Shown piece by piece: positions 1 through 7,921 of a DNA stretch of 64,000 nucleotides. Source of the DNA: DUQX01 sp050948825 (GTDB taxonomy: Bacteria > Bacillota > Dethiobacteria > DTU022 > UBA8154). The stretch is taken from NCBI GenBank assembly GCA_050948825.1, contig JBMNEO010000003.1, positions 372,001-436,000 of the forward strand, read 5' to 3'. Below the pieces are notes generated by a model. It saw only the letters and a program-made list of their open reading frames with translations, was not told where the DNA came from and searched no databases. A program made the position numbers and the translations under genes. Within the stretch, counting starts at the first letter, position 1, and each line of letters starts with the position of its first letter.

Positions 1-143
1 TTGATATCCTTAACATAAGTGCCGGCTATTTCGGAAATATGAACCAGCCCTGTTTCCCCATTGGGGAGCAAAACAAAAGCTCCAAAATTTGTAATGCCCG
101 TTACCACCCCTTCCAAGATTTGTCCTTCTTCAATTGACGACAT
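1..143 (-). CDS. S1 RNA-binding domain protein, partial (YabR-like)
   Basis: The gene starts at an ATG at 143 and runs off the left edge, so only about 47 N-terminal residues are visible. They form the first part of an S1 fold: an opening SSIEEGQILEGVVTGI strand followed by TNFGAFVLLPNGETGLVHIS, the usual S1 nucleic-acid-binding pattern. An AAAGGAGG ribosome site lies about 13 bases upstream. In Bacillus the single-S1 protein YabR follows divIC in the same order as here, which supports the call. The family binds RNA; its precise role is uncertain. The C-terminal part cannot be judged. Confidence 0.85.
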   Translation of the reverse strand, partial: MSSIEEGQILEGVVTGITNFGAFVLLPNGETGLVHISEIAGTYVKDI

Positions 144-232
144 AAGAAAACAATATCCTCCTTTTAAAATTATAAAACATCCTGAGTAGATTATACCTTC
201 CTGCAGCTAATTGTCAAGAGAATCAAGGCTTT

Positions 233-544
233 TCAATCACCTACAGAAAATATTTTTTCTCCAGGACGAACCATCCCCAGGTGTTTTCTGGCCTGCATTT
301 CAATATATTCCTCATCCTGTAAGAGGAATATCTCTTGCTTCAAGCTTTCATTGTCTGCCCGGAGAGCCTCAAGCTCCATGCCAAGATCTTCAGTTTCGGC
401 CTTTATCTCCCGGTGGGTCCGGGTTTGTCCCCAAAACAGGCCGGCGGTTATTACAATGCACGATATTATGAAAGCAAATACAAACACTTTCTTAATGATT
501 TTTTTGGGGCTCTGTGGGTACACAAGTATCCTGCCGTTTTTCAT
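233..544 (-). CDS. divIC: Septum formation initiator DivIC/FtsB family
   Basis: This 103-residue single-pass membrane protein has a short basic cytoplasmic N-terminus, one membrane segment at about residues 19-38 (VFVFAFIISCIVITAGLFWG) and an extracytoplasmic coiled coil (EIKAETEDLGMELEALRADNESL) ending in a conserved ARKHLGMVRPGE block. This is the DivIC/FtsB layout; the family joins FtsL and DivIB/FtsQ in the divisome. It starts one base after the yabQ stop, so it is probably translated from the yabP-yabQ-divIC transcript. Length is normal. The only doubt is the choice of DivIC versus FtsB as name. Confidence 0.9.
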   Translation of the reverse strand: MKNGRILVYPQSPKKIIKKVFVFAFIISCIVITAGLFWGQTRTHREIKAETEDLGMELEALRADNESLKQEIFLLQDEEYIEMQARKHLGMVRPGEKIFSVGD

Positions 545-979
545 CTACTTTTTTCCTCTAAATGCTTTGCAAGTTGTTATTCTTTGACCCAAATAATTCG
601 TTATGCGGCGGATAAAATCCTGCAGGATATTCAATAATTTTAAAATTTTAAAGATGATCGATCTCAATGCTTTAAATATTACAAGCAGATTCCGATACAT
701 AAAGCCGCTGATAACAAGATAGTAAAAAAGCATGCCGAATAATAACGCGAGAAAGACAAACAGCCTTACTTCACCATAATTCAATAAAAAGAGGATGTAG
801 TAAACTATAAAAGAGACCAGCAGGCAAAGAATAAGGTCAAGAAAGAAAACCATTTTTTTGGAAAAGCTGAAAACCTTTGCGAAAGCCTTAAAAAAATCAA
901 AAACCAGCCCGGTCATTAATCCTGCCGCGTTAAAATATAAAAAAACCAGTAACTGCTGTTCAACGGGAAGCCCAAACAT
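545..979 (-). CDS. yabQ: Spore cortex biosynthesis protein YabQ
   Basis: This 144-residue protein is very hydrophobic, with four likely membrane segments between about residues 8 and 95, followed by a basic C-terminal tail. The size, topology and position between YabP and DivIC identify YabQ, a membrane protein of the forespore outer membrane needed for cortex formation in Bacillus. It begins one base after the yabP stop codon and its own stop abuts the divIC start, so the three genes are tightly coupled. In relatives yabP and yabQ are under sigma-E; no clear promoter of that type was picked out here. Confidence 0.88.
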   Translation of the reverse strand: MFGLPVEQQLLVFLYFNAAGLMTGLVFDFFKAFAKVFSFSKKMVFFLDLILCLLVSFIVYYILFLLNYGEVRLFVFLALLFGMLFYYLVISGFMYRNLLVIFKALRSIIFKILKLLNILQDFIRRITNYLGQRITTCKAFRGKK

Positions 980-980
980 A

Positions 981-1280
981 TTATTTAAAAAGTCTCTCTA
1001 AAAAGCTTTTTCCCCGGTCTTTTCTCCTGAGGTTTCTTTCCTCTGAATAGGCAAGCTCCAACAAAAATCCTTCTATAATCAGCTCTCCCTGTTCCAGGTT
1101 GAGATGATTTATATGCAGATCCTCACCCCGCATGGCAAGCAAACCCTGGTCCGTCTCCAGGACGATCTCCTGATCGTCAAAGCTGTCAACATTAAGAACA
1201 CCGGAAACCTCAATTTTTTCACGCTTATCAATAATTAACCTGTGCATGCCCTGTTGCTTGGAAATATATTTGTCCTCCAT
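981..1280 (-). CDS. yabP: Sporulation protein YabP
   Basis: A 99-residue soluble protein of the YabP/YqfC family: a basic N-terminus with HRLIIDKREKIEVSGVLNVD, then FDDQEIVLETDQGLLAMRGEDLHI, the family core. The ATG at 1280 is preferred over the longer open frame (to 1355) because AAAGGAGAGG sits 6-8 bases before it and the longer form would overlap the spoIID coding end. YabP is needed for spore coat/cortex assembly around the forespore in Bacillus. It is the first gene of a yabP-yabQ-divIC run. Confidence 0.88.
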   Translation of the reverse strand: MEDKYISKQQGMHRLIIDKREKIEVSGVLNVDSFDDQEIVLETDQGLLAMRGEDLHINHLNLEQGELIIEGFLLELAYSEERNLRRKDRGKSFLERLFK

Positions 1281-1345
1281 CGCATACCTCTCCTTTAAAA
1301 ACATTATATGAAAGAGGTAAGCAGAAGATACCTGTATCCGGCAAA

Positions 1346-2356
1346 TTAGTCCCACAAAGATACAACATCTACATCTTTATAAAAATAGTCAATTATCTCC
1401 TCCGGGGACCTTCCCTCTTCCGCCATGGCCCGGGCACCCCACTGGCAAACTCCAACGCCATGGCCATAGCCCGTTCCCTGCATTTTAACTTCCCCGTCAG
1501 CCATGTTTACTTCTTCCAGAAAGGTGGATCGCATCTCTGTGCTGCCCAGGGCAAGGCGTAAAGAGGGGCCGGAAATTTTCTGCCCATTTACATTGAAAGA
1601 GGTAACGCGACCGGAAGGCCCGCGCTCTCCTACTTCTATTGCCTCCAGGCTCCCCGGATCCTCACCCGTTATTTCTTTAACAGCCTCCCTGACCTGCTCT
1701 GCGGAAAAGGCCGCCGACCACTGCCCCTCTTCTTCAGGGATTATTTTTTCTCCGGGACTTTCAACAACCTGGATATAAGGGGGATTCCCATCCTTAAAAT
1801 CAAGCCCCTCGTCTGCCAGGGCGGTTCTCGGGCCGGCATAAGCGTTAAACCAGGCGTGGATAAACTGATTGTTATGACAGACTACTTCACCTCTGGTTAA
1901 CCTTACTGCCTCCCTCACTCTATCGGTAATATCCTCTGCACTGTACGCCTGAAATTCTTCAACGTCTGTGGAAGCATGGGCATTATGCTGCGGAGCGCCT
2001 CCCGATTCAGCAATTTTTTTCAAAGTAAATGTTCTGGCGATAATCGCCTGAGCAGCAAGTGCTTCCAGTGGCCACTTTGGGTCCATTTCTCCGGCGACAA
2101 CCCCGGCAATGTACTCTTCCATGGGCATATTCTCAACCGTACCCTTCTCAGCAATATAAACGGATATTTCCGGTTCCTGCCGGCCTTTATTGATTTCCGG
2201 CGGCACTTGCTGTATTTCTTCTTCGGCAGCAGGAGGCTCGGCAGGAGGCCCGCTTTTCATCCGGCAGCTGGCGATGTAAATGCTTATCAGGGCAACCACA
2301 AGTAATACGGGGACGATTATTTCAAAGATCCTCTTCCTATTAAAAGTATCGCTCAC
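1346..2356 (-). CDS. SpoIID/LytB-domain protein (stage II sporulation protein D-like)
   Basis: This 336-residue protein has one N-terminal membrane anchor (about residues 13-29), a low-complexity proline/glutamate linker, and a SpoIID domain. The signature MEEYIAGVVAGEMDPKW carries the glutamate expected to be catalytic, and the C-terminus has the family motif GTGYGHGVGVCQWGARAMA. SpoIID is a lytic transglycosylase that trims peptidoglycan during engulfment together with SpoIIM and SpoIIP. The start is GTG with GGAGG 11 bases upstream. Its place beside yabP is not the usual spoIID position next to spoIIID, so it may be a SpoIID paralogue rather than SpoIID itself. Confidence 0.85.
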   Translation of the reverse strand: MSDTFNRKRIFEIIVPVLLVVALISIYIASCRMKSGPPAEPPAAEEEIQQVPPEINKGRQEPEISVYIAEKGTVENMPMEEYIAGVVAGEMDPKWPLEALAAQAIIARTFTLKKIAESGGAPQHNAHASTDVEEFQAYSAEDITDRVREAVRLTRGEVVCHNNQFIHAWFNAYAGPRTALADEGLDFKDGNPPYIQVVESPGEKIIPEEEGQWSAAFSAEQVREAVKEITGEDPGSLEAIEVGERGPSGRVTSFNVNGQKISGPSLRLALGSTEMRSTFLEEVNMADGEVKMQGTGYGHGVGVCQWGARAMAEEGRSPEEIIDYFYKDVDVVSLWD

Positions 2357-2629
2357 CTTTTAAGAATCCTCCGTTCATTTATTTTGATCTTGGGTCATTT
2401 TATTTTTCCTTTAGCCTTTTGCCTCATAAAATATTTTATACCTGTGAGGATAATTTATTCGGCATTCTGAAAGATGGCTTCCGACAATAATATCTGCAAA
2501 ACGGCGTTAGCAGAGTTAAAACCCGGTATTCATATTCATCCCAATGCTGTAACTTAATCATTATTTAAGAATAGGATAAAACAAATTAGCTTATCTAAAT
2601 TCGGACTATCTTTTAAGGGGAGAGTTGCT

Positions 2630-3445
2630 TTGGAAAAACTTAAAAAAATACATAACGGGTGGGAGCTCGATCTTTGCTTTCCGTGGCATTATAAAATTGA
2701 AAAGCCCCGTTCAGAGGGGATAACCATGATTCTCGATAAAGGAATGGGGTTAAGGGAAACCCTCGACCTGCTGGAGATGAGTTCCCGCTACATAGATTTC
2801 TGGAAGTTCAGTTTCGGTTCTTCCGCCCTTTACAGCCCCAAAATGCTCCAAAGGAAAATAGGGATGATTAAATCCTTTCATGTAGATGTATATCCCGGAG
2901 GAACATTTCTAGAAATCGCCTTTGTACAGGGGAAAATTTATAAATACCTTCACAGGGCTTATGAGCTGGGTTTTTCAGCTGTCGAAGTCTCCGACGGAAC
3001 TATAGAATTAACACCGGCGCAGAGAAGCAGTATAATAAAGCTGGCCCGCAGTATGGGGTTGCAGGTATTAACGGAAATAGGGAAAAAGGAAGAAGGAGAA
3101 AGTTTTAACCCGGATCTTATGGGAGAACAAATAAGTAAGGACCTGGACGATGGAGCGTATAAAGTAATTCTGGAAGCCAGAGAATCGGGTAAAGGCGTCA
3201 CCATCTTCGATGAAAAAGGTGATATTGAAGATGAAAAAATGAGGCAATTTCTTCACCGCATTCAGGGAGAGCAGCACATCATCTGGGAGGCTCCGCTTAA
3301 GAAACAGCAGGTATACTTTTTAAGCGTATTTGGCCCGAAGGTAAACCTGGGGAATATTATGCCCGGAGAAGTCCTCGCCCTGCAGTCCCTCCGCAATGGG
3401 CTCAGGGCCGATACCTTTAAATTAGCACTTGAAGGAAATAATTAA
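2630..3445 (+). CDS. comA: Phosphosulfolactate synthase ComA (YitD-like)
   Basis: A 271-residue TIM-barrel protein of the ComA family, which adds sulfite to phosphoenolpyruvate to give (2R)-phosphosulfolactate. Visible family blocks are GITMILDKGMGL, the IDFWKFSFGSSALY stretch, VDVYPGGTFLEIA, FSAVEVSDGTIEL and a C-terminal IIWEAPLKKQQVYF. The start is TTG at 2630 after AAGGGGAGAG. It lies directly upstream of comB on the same strand. In methanogens the pair starts coenzyme M synthesis; in spore formers (YitD/YitC of Bacillus) it is linked to 3-sulfolactate stored in spores, the likelier role given the surrounding sporulation genes. Confidence 0.9.
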   Translation: MEKLKKIHNGWELDLCFPWHYKIEKPRSEGITMILDKGMGLRETLDLLEMSSRYIDFWKFSFGSSALYSPKMLQRKIGMIKSFHVDVYPGGTFLEIAFVQGKIYKYLHRAYELGFSAVEVSDGTIELTPAQRSSIIKLARSMGLQVLTEIGKKEEGESFNPDLMGEQISKDLDDGAYKVILEARESGKGVTIFDEKGDIEDEKMRQFLHRIQGEQHIIWEAPLKKQQVYFLSVFGPKVNLGNIMPGEVLALQSLRNGLRADTFKLALEGNN

Positions 3446-3515
3446 CTATGAAGCAGTTTAAACTGTGCAGGAGCACTGCAGGAGCAATAATAGGGGTATT
3501 AACAGGAGTATTAAA

Positions 3516-4268
3516 ATGTACATCGATATATTATTAACTTACAAGGAAATTGACCCCGAAGCAGTAATGAAAAAAAGCTGCGTTGTAATCGACACTCTCA
3601 GGGCCACCAGCACTATCATAACCGCACTGGCTAACGGTTGCCCGGAGATCGTGCCCGTTAGCAATGCGGCAGAAGCGTTCCGCTTAAAAAAGTGTAACGC
3701 CTTTAAAGATTTTCTTTTGGGAGGTGAAGAAGAAGGGCACAACATAGAAAATTTCCAAATGGGAAATTCACCACCGGAATACACCGGCGACAGGCTTAAA
3801 AATAAAGGGCTGATCCTCTGCACGACCAACGGCACTAAAGCTTTGGAAAAAACAAAACTGGCCGGGACCACTGCAATATGTGCACTGCTGAATGTAAAAA
3901 CAGTCGCCCGGTGGCTAATAAACCGGCGTTCAGATACGGTTATCTGCTGTGCGGGAACAAGAGGGGGCTATTCCATGGAGGACTTTTTAACAGCAGGAAG
4001 GCTGGTCGGCTATTTGAAAAAAAACAGGAACGGCATTTTATTTTCAGACCTGGCGGTTACCGCGGCAATTCTAGCCGATAATATCCAGGAAAAAAGCGGC
4101 AGTAAAAACTCAATATTTGAAACCCTGAAAAATACAGAAAACGGGAAAAGGCTCCTTGCAGCAGGGCTAGAAATAGATATTGCCCACTGTGCCCGGGAGG
4201 ATATCTTCCCTGTACTGCCGGTATTCGAAAACGGCTCTATTAAGCTGCAGAAAATCCCGCCTGCCTGA
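3516..4268 (+). CDS. comB: 2-phosphosulfolactate phosphatase ComB (YitC-like)
   Basis: A 250-residue ComB-family phosphatase that removes phosphate from 2-phosphosulfolactate. Landmarks are CVVIDTLRATSTIITAL near the N-terminus, GGEEEGHNIENFQMGNSPPEY, the LCTTNGTKAL motif and the CCAGTRGGYSMEDFLTAG block. The start chosen is the ATG at 3516, with AGGAG seven bases upstream; a longer open frame to 3465 lacks a good ribosome site. It follows comA by about 70 bases and the two probably act in sequence. It is present without the later coenzyme M genes, consistent with sulfolactate as end product. Confidence 0.9.
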   Translation: MYIDILLTYKEIDPEAVMKKSCVVIDTLRATSTIITALANGCPEIVPVSNAAEAFRLKKCNAFKDFLLGGEEEGHNIENFQMGNSPPEYTGDRLKNKGLILCTTNGTKALEKTKLAGTTAICALLNVKTVARWLINRRSDTVICCAGTRGGYSMEDFLTAGRLVGYLKKNRNGILFSDLAVTAAILADNIQEKSGSKNSIFETLKNTENGKRLLAAGLEIDIAHCAREDIFPVLPVFENGSIKLQKIPPA

Positions 4269-4333
4269 AACTTCTATACCGCTACTATCCGTCATATAAA
4301 TTTGATATATGCTGAATACGGGAGAGCGGATAA

Positions 4334-4789
4334 TTGAACGGATATATTTTTATCCTTATAATTTTTTTTCTGGGTTTGGCTGCCGGTTCGGATTCTTTAA
4401 CACTGGCAGCAGGAATATTGCTGTTAATTAAAATATTAAATATGAAAAACCTGCTCCCGATCCTGGAGGAACGCGGTGTAGAGATAGGTCTGCTTTTTCT
4501 GATGATCGCGGTGCTGGTACCCCTTGTAGTGGACAGGATCAGGTTAAAAGACCTGTTGTTGACTTTTAGTTCTCTCCCCGGACTGCTGGCAATAGCCGGA
4601 GGCATCGCGGCTACAAGGCTGAACGGTATGGGGTTGGGCTTATTGGAAAGCCAACCTCAGGTTATTCTCGGATTGGTCGTCGGATCAATTATCGGAATAG
4701 TATTTTTAAAGGGAGTTCCTGTAGGGCCGCTCATGGCCGGGGGAATAGCAGCCTTTTTCCTGTACATAATCGAGTTGTTCTCACGCTAG
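4334..4789 (+). CDS. DUF441 family membrane protein (YtwI-like)
   Basis: A 151-residue protein made almost entirely of membrane segments (roughly residues 4-20, 22-36, 48-66, 75-95, 107-124, 128-146). The sequence matches the DUF441/YtwI family, including the GSDSLTLAAGILLLIKIL opening and the VPVGPLMAGGIAA ending. No biochemical function is established for the family. The start is TTG with GGGAGAG upstream. It stands downstream of comA-comB and converges on the MFS gene, with only two bases between the stops. Confidence 0.85.
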   Translation: MNGYIFILIIFFLGLAAGSDSLTLAAGILLLIKILNMKNLLPILEERGVEIGLLFLMIAVLVPLVVDRIRLKDLLLTFSSLPGLLAIAGGIAATRLNGMGLGLLESQPQVILGLVVGSIIGIVFLKGVPVGPLMAGGIAAFFLYIIELFSR

Positions 4790-4791
4790 GA

Positions 4792-6003
4792 TCAGGCCGG
4801 GCCGTCAGGCTGCATGATCACCGTTTCATTGATGAAAATAAACCCCAGAATACCGGCAACAAGCGCCAAAACACCGCCGATGACAAACATCGTAAAAAGC
4901 CCCCCATTAAAGAGCATGGCAAAGGACGGAGGACCCAGGGCGACACCAATAAAGCGGACACTTCCGTATAGCGAAGTTATGCCGCCCCTTTGCTCACTTT
5001 GTGTAGAGCTGGTAACCATCGTATTTACAGCGGGGAGCACCAGCCCGCTGCCCGTACCCAGCAAACCCAGAACTATTGGATATGCAACCACGCTCCGACA
5101 GCAAAACGGTAAAATCCCCATGGTTATACCAATGAGAATCAAACCGATAAAAAACGACGCTTTAAAATATTTACCCTTTTCCTTCAGATAAAGACCTGTA
5201 AAATAGGCGGTAAGGGACATTGTCAACAAGGGAATGGATAAAACCATCCCCTTGGTAATTCCACGCAGGTTAAAGTTCTTTTCCAAAATGTCGGAGGTAA
5301 AAGATAGCACACCAAATAAGATGAAAAGGACTACCATACCCCCCAGGAAATTAAATAACAGCGACACACCTTTTTGCTCAAAGATCGATTTCAGAGTGCT
5401 AAAATACTGTCTAAAAGGCTTCTTTTCTACAATACCCTGAGGTTCTTGCACAAAAAACCATACCAGCAAGGCAGTGGGCAGGGAAAGGAGTGCATAGGAA
5501 AAGAAGAGTGCATACCAGACAATAAGCGCCACGGCAGATCCGATAATAGGACTGAAAACTTTTCCCATCCCGTTTGCCGCCTCCAGTATTCCCATGCTCT
5601 CACTTCGCTCTTTTGTTTTAAAAAGGTCTCCGGCCAGGGCCATGGCGATGGGGGCCGTGCCAGCAGCCCCGATCCCCTGAACAATCCTGCCAATCAGGAT
5701 CATAAGATAGGGATCTTTCATAAAGGCCGCTGAAAAGCCCGAAACCGCCCCACCCAGCCCGTAAAGAATAAGGGCCGGAAAAATTATTATTTTTCGGCCC
5801 ACCCTATCGGAAAGGTACCCTAAAAAAGGAATGGCAACAGCCGCAGGAGCGGAGAAAAAGGTTATCAGCAACCCTACCTGGAACTGTGTAATATCCAGCG
5901 CTGATTTGATCGCCGGAAATTCTGGTATAAGCATGGAATTACCGAGAACCATTAAAAAGGGAACGGTACTCAGGATAAAAACCATATTTTTTTTGTTTTG
6001 CAT
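4792..6003 (-). CDS. Major facilitator superfamily transporter
   Basis: A 403-residue carrier with twelve predicted membrane segments. The loop 2-3 signature GYLSDRVGRKIIIFPAL, and GRIVQGIGAAGTAPIAMAL in segment 4, place it in the drug:H+ antiporter branch with twelve spans. The substrate cannot be read from the sequence; multidrug or metabolite export is typical. It starts two bases after the HU stop, so it may be read from the HU transcript, an unusual partnership. Its stop almost touches the convergent DUF441 gene. Confidence 0.85.
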   Translation of the reverse strand: MQNKKNMVFILSTVPFLMVLGNSMLIPEFPAIKSALDITQFQVGLLITFFSAPAAVAIPFLGYLSDRVGRKIIIFPALILYGLGGAVSGFSAAFMKDPYLMILIGRIVQGIGAAGTAPIAMALAGDLFKTKERSESMGILEAANGMGKVFSPIIGSAVALIVWYALFFSYALLSLPTALLVWFFVQEPQGIVEKKPFRQYFSTLKSIFEQKGVSLLFNFLGGMVVLFILFGVLSFTSDILEKNFNLRGITKGMVLSIPLLTMSLTAYFTGLYLKEKGKYFKASFFIGLILIGITMGILPFCCRSVVAYPIVLGLLGTGSGLVLPAVNTMVTSSTQSEQRGGITSLYGSVRFIGVALGPPSFAMLFNGGLFTMFVIGGVLALVAGILGFIFINETVIMQPDGPA

Positions 6004-6004
6004 T

Positions 6005-6283
6005 TTAATGAGGTCTGATTCTTTCTTTGAGGTTCTTGCCCGCCTTAAAAGCAGGGATATTAATTGCAGGCATCTTCACGATTTCTTTTTTGGCCGGGTT
6101 AAAACCCTCCCTCTCTTTCAACGTTCTGGTAAAGAAAGTGCCAAAGCCGATAATCTGGACTTTATCACCGTTTTCCAGCGCCTCACTAATAGTATCAAAT
6201 AACGCGTTGATTGTTTTCTCGGAGTCTTTCTTCGTAAAACCTGTTTTTTGTGCCACACCGGAAATAAGTTCAGCTTTATTCAT
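6005..6283 (-). CDS. hup: DNA-binding protein HU
   Basis: A 92-residue HU/IHF protein: MNKAELISGVAQKTGFTKKDSEK start, the GFGTFFTRTLKEREGFNP arm and the FKAGKNLKERI end are all typical. HU is a dimeric nucleoid protein that bends DNA. The K-E-R arm replaces the more usual RKAR, but the conserved GFGTF and the arm proline (NP) remain. In many Clostridia HU sits between mazG and the yabO-yabP genes; here mazG is immediately upstream, but an inserted block separates HU from yabP. Confidence 0.93.
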   Translation of the reverse strand: MNKAELISGVAQKTGFTKKDSEKTINALFDTISEALENGDKVQIIGFGTFFTRTLKEREGFNPAKKEIVKMPAINIPAFKAGKNLKERIRPH

Positions 6284-6318
6284 TATCTTCCCTCCGTAAA
6301 TACTATGTTTTTTAAGAA

Positions 6319-7794
6319 CTATGATTTTTCTTCTTTTTCCAGGGTTTTAGCTTCCTCCCACCATTGGTCCAGCTCTTCAAGTGAATAGCCCCGGCAGTCC
6401 CCTCCGTGCAGTTTGGCCTGTTTCTCAATATACCTGAACCTTCTTATAAACTTATTCACAGTAAGGTTTAAAGCTATCTCCGCATCTATTTTTAAGAAAC
6501 GGGCAACGTTGACGAGGGAGAAAAAAAGATCCCCCAGCTCCTCTTCTATCTTTTCCCGATTCCCTGCCGTGTATGCATCGCCAAGCTCCTGAACCTCTTC
6601 AACCAGCTTGTTTACCGCTCCTTGAATATCCGGCCAGTCGAAACCAAGATCAGCCGCCCTTTTCTGTACTTTTTGGGCTTTCATCAGGGCAGGCAGCCCG
6701 GGAGTTATCGTAAAACCATCACCTTTATTCCCTTTCTCCAGCTTTTTTATCTCCTGCCATTTAAGCCTTACGTCACGCGCGCTGCTTACCCTCTCGTTTT
6801 GAAAAACATGCGGGTGCCGTCTGTAAATTTTTCTCGCTATACCATCAACAACCTGCCAGAGGGTAAATTCCTTTTTTTCAGATGCAAGCCGGCTGTGAAA
6901 AACAATCTGCAACAACAGGTCGCCCAGCTCCTCGCATAGCTCGGCAGCTCCGCCATTGTTAATTGCATCCAGCACTTCAAAAGCCTCTTCCAATAAATAA
7001 GGTCTTAAAGAATTATGGTCCTGCTGCCTGTCCCAGGGACAGCCCTGCGGCAAGCGGAGCTGCTCCATCAAGGAAGCCATATCGCCCAGGGTATAAAGCG
7101 GTGAAGGTTCCAAATGGAAAAAAGTCCAGCAATGAAAAACACCTGCCTCCTCGATCTTAGCCAGCGGGCAGGTTCTGTAAAGAAAAAGATCCCCACCCGC
7201 CTTGAATTGTAAAATACTGACAATATGATCCGGCGGGTAAAACTCTAACAGATGTTCTCTTATACGGGAGATAAGCTGTTTGCTGCAAGGGTGGAGAATA
7301 ATAAGATCACACCGGGGGGGATCGCGCAGTTCTCCCAGGAAATGAGCATCAAGCAGCATTATTCCTCTTGCTGATTTGCTTTCCTCGCTCCTTTTCCCTG
7401 CATATTCCATGAGATACCCCCAGATCTCCTCGCCATTGATTATTACTAGAGAGTTTTTTTTATGGTCAATACGCGGGCGAAGTTTCTTTAACAATGCTTC
7501 TCCGCTCCATGGCCTGCCGGGCAAAAATAGAAAGACTTCTTTTTCGTTTTCCAAAATATCCAGGATAAGCTCCGCGGTTTTTCCGTTTAAATCTTTTAAT
7601 GCTTCCTCCGGCTCTTTTTTAAGGGCTTTTTCAAGTTCGATAACCACATAAGATCTTTGCTGCAGGTAATTTTTAAGAGCCGGCGGGGCAGAATGGAAAA
7701 TACAGGTGCGTACCTTTGAATATTTCCCCTCCTCGAGTATTTGCAGCGAAGCCGGATCCCCCCTACCAAGACCTGTAACGTATAATATTGCCAT
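6319..7794 (-). CDS. mazG: MazG-family nucleoside triphosphate pyrophosphohydrolase with N-terminal methylase-like domain (YabN-like)
   Basis: A 491-residue two-domain protein. Residues 1-220 resemble a tetrapyrrole methylase (YVTGLGRGDPASL at the start) and are probably divergent. Residues 235-485 hold tandem MazG repeats with LRLPQGCPWDRQQDHNSL, LLEEAFEVLDAINNG and the metal-binding EELGDLLLQIVFHSRLA, repeated as EELGDLFFSLVNVARF. MazG hydrolyses non-canonical NTPs. The architecture and position after spoVB match YabN of Bacillus. Start is ATG at 7794. It probably shares an operon with HU. Confidence 0.93.
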   Translation of the reverse strand: MAILYVTGLGRGDPASLQILEEGKYSKVRTCIFHSAPPALKNYLQQRSYVVIELEKALKKEPEEALKDLNGKTAELILDILENEKEVFLFLPGRPWSGEALLKKLRPRIDHKKNSLVIINGEEIWGYLMEYAGKRSEESKSARGIMLLDAHFLGELRDPPRCDLIILHPCSKQLISRIREHLLEFYPPDHIVSILQFKAGGDLFLYRTCPLAKIEEAGVFHCWTFFHLEPSPLYTLGDMASLMEQLRLPQGCPWDRQQDHNSLRPYLLEEAFEVLDAINNGGAAELCEELGDLLLQIVFHSRLASEKKEFTLWQVVDGIARKIYRRHPHVFQNERVSSARDVRLKWQEIKKLEKGNKGDGFTITPGLPALMKAQKVQKRAADLGFDWPDIQGAVNKLVEEVQELGDAYTAGNREKIEEELGDLFFSLVNVARFLKIDAEIALNLTVNKFIRRFRYIEKQAKLHGGDCRGYSLEELDQWWEEAKTLEKEEKS

Positions 7795-7921
7795 AAACAG
7801 CCTCCAATAAATCTATAATCTAAAAGAATTATATAATTTCTCTTTGCCTCCGGTTTCTTACCTTGACCGCTTCAAATACTATCTTTTCTATCCGGATTAC
7901 TTATGATACCGGATAACGGGG

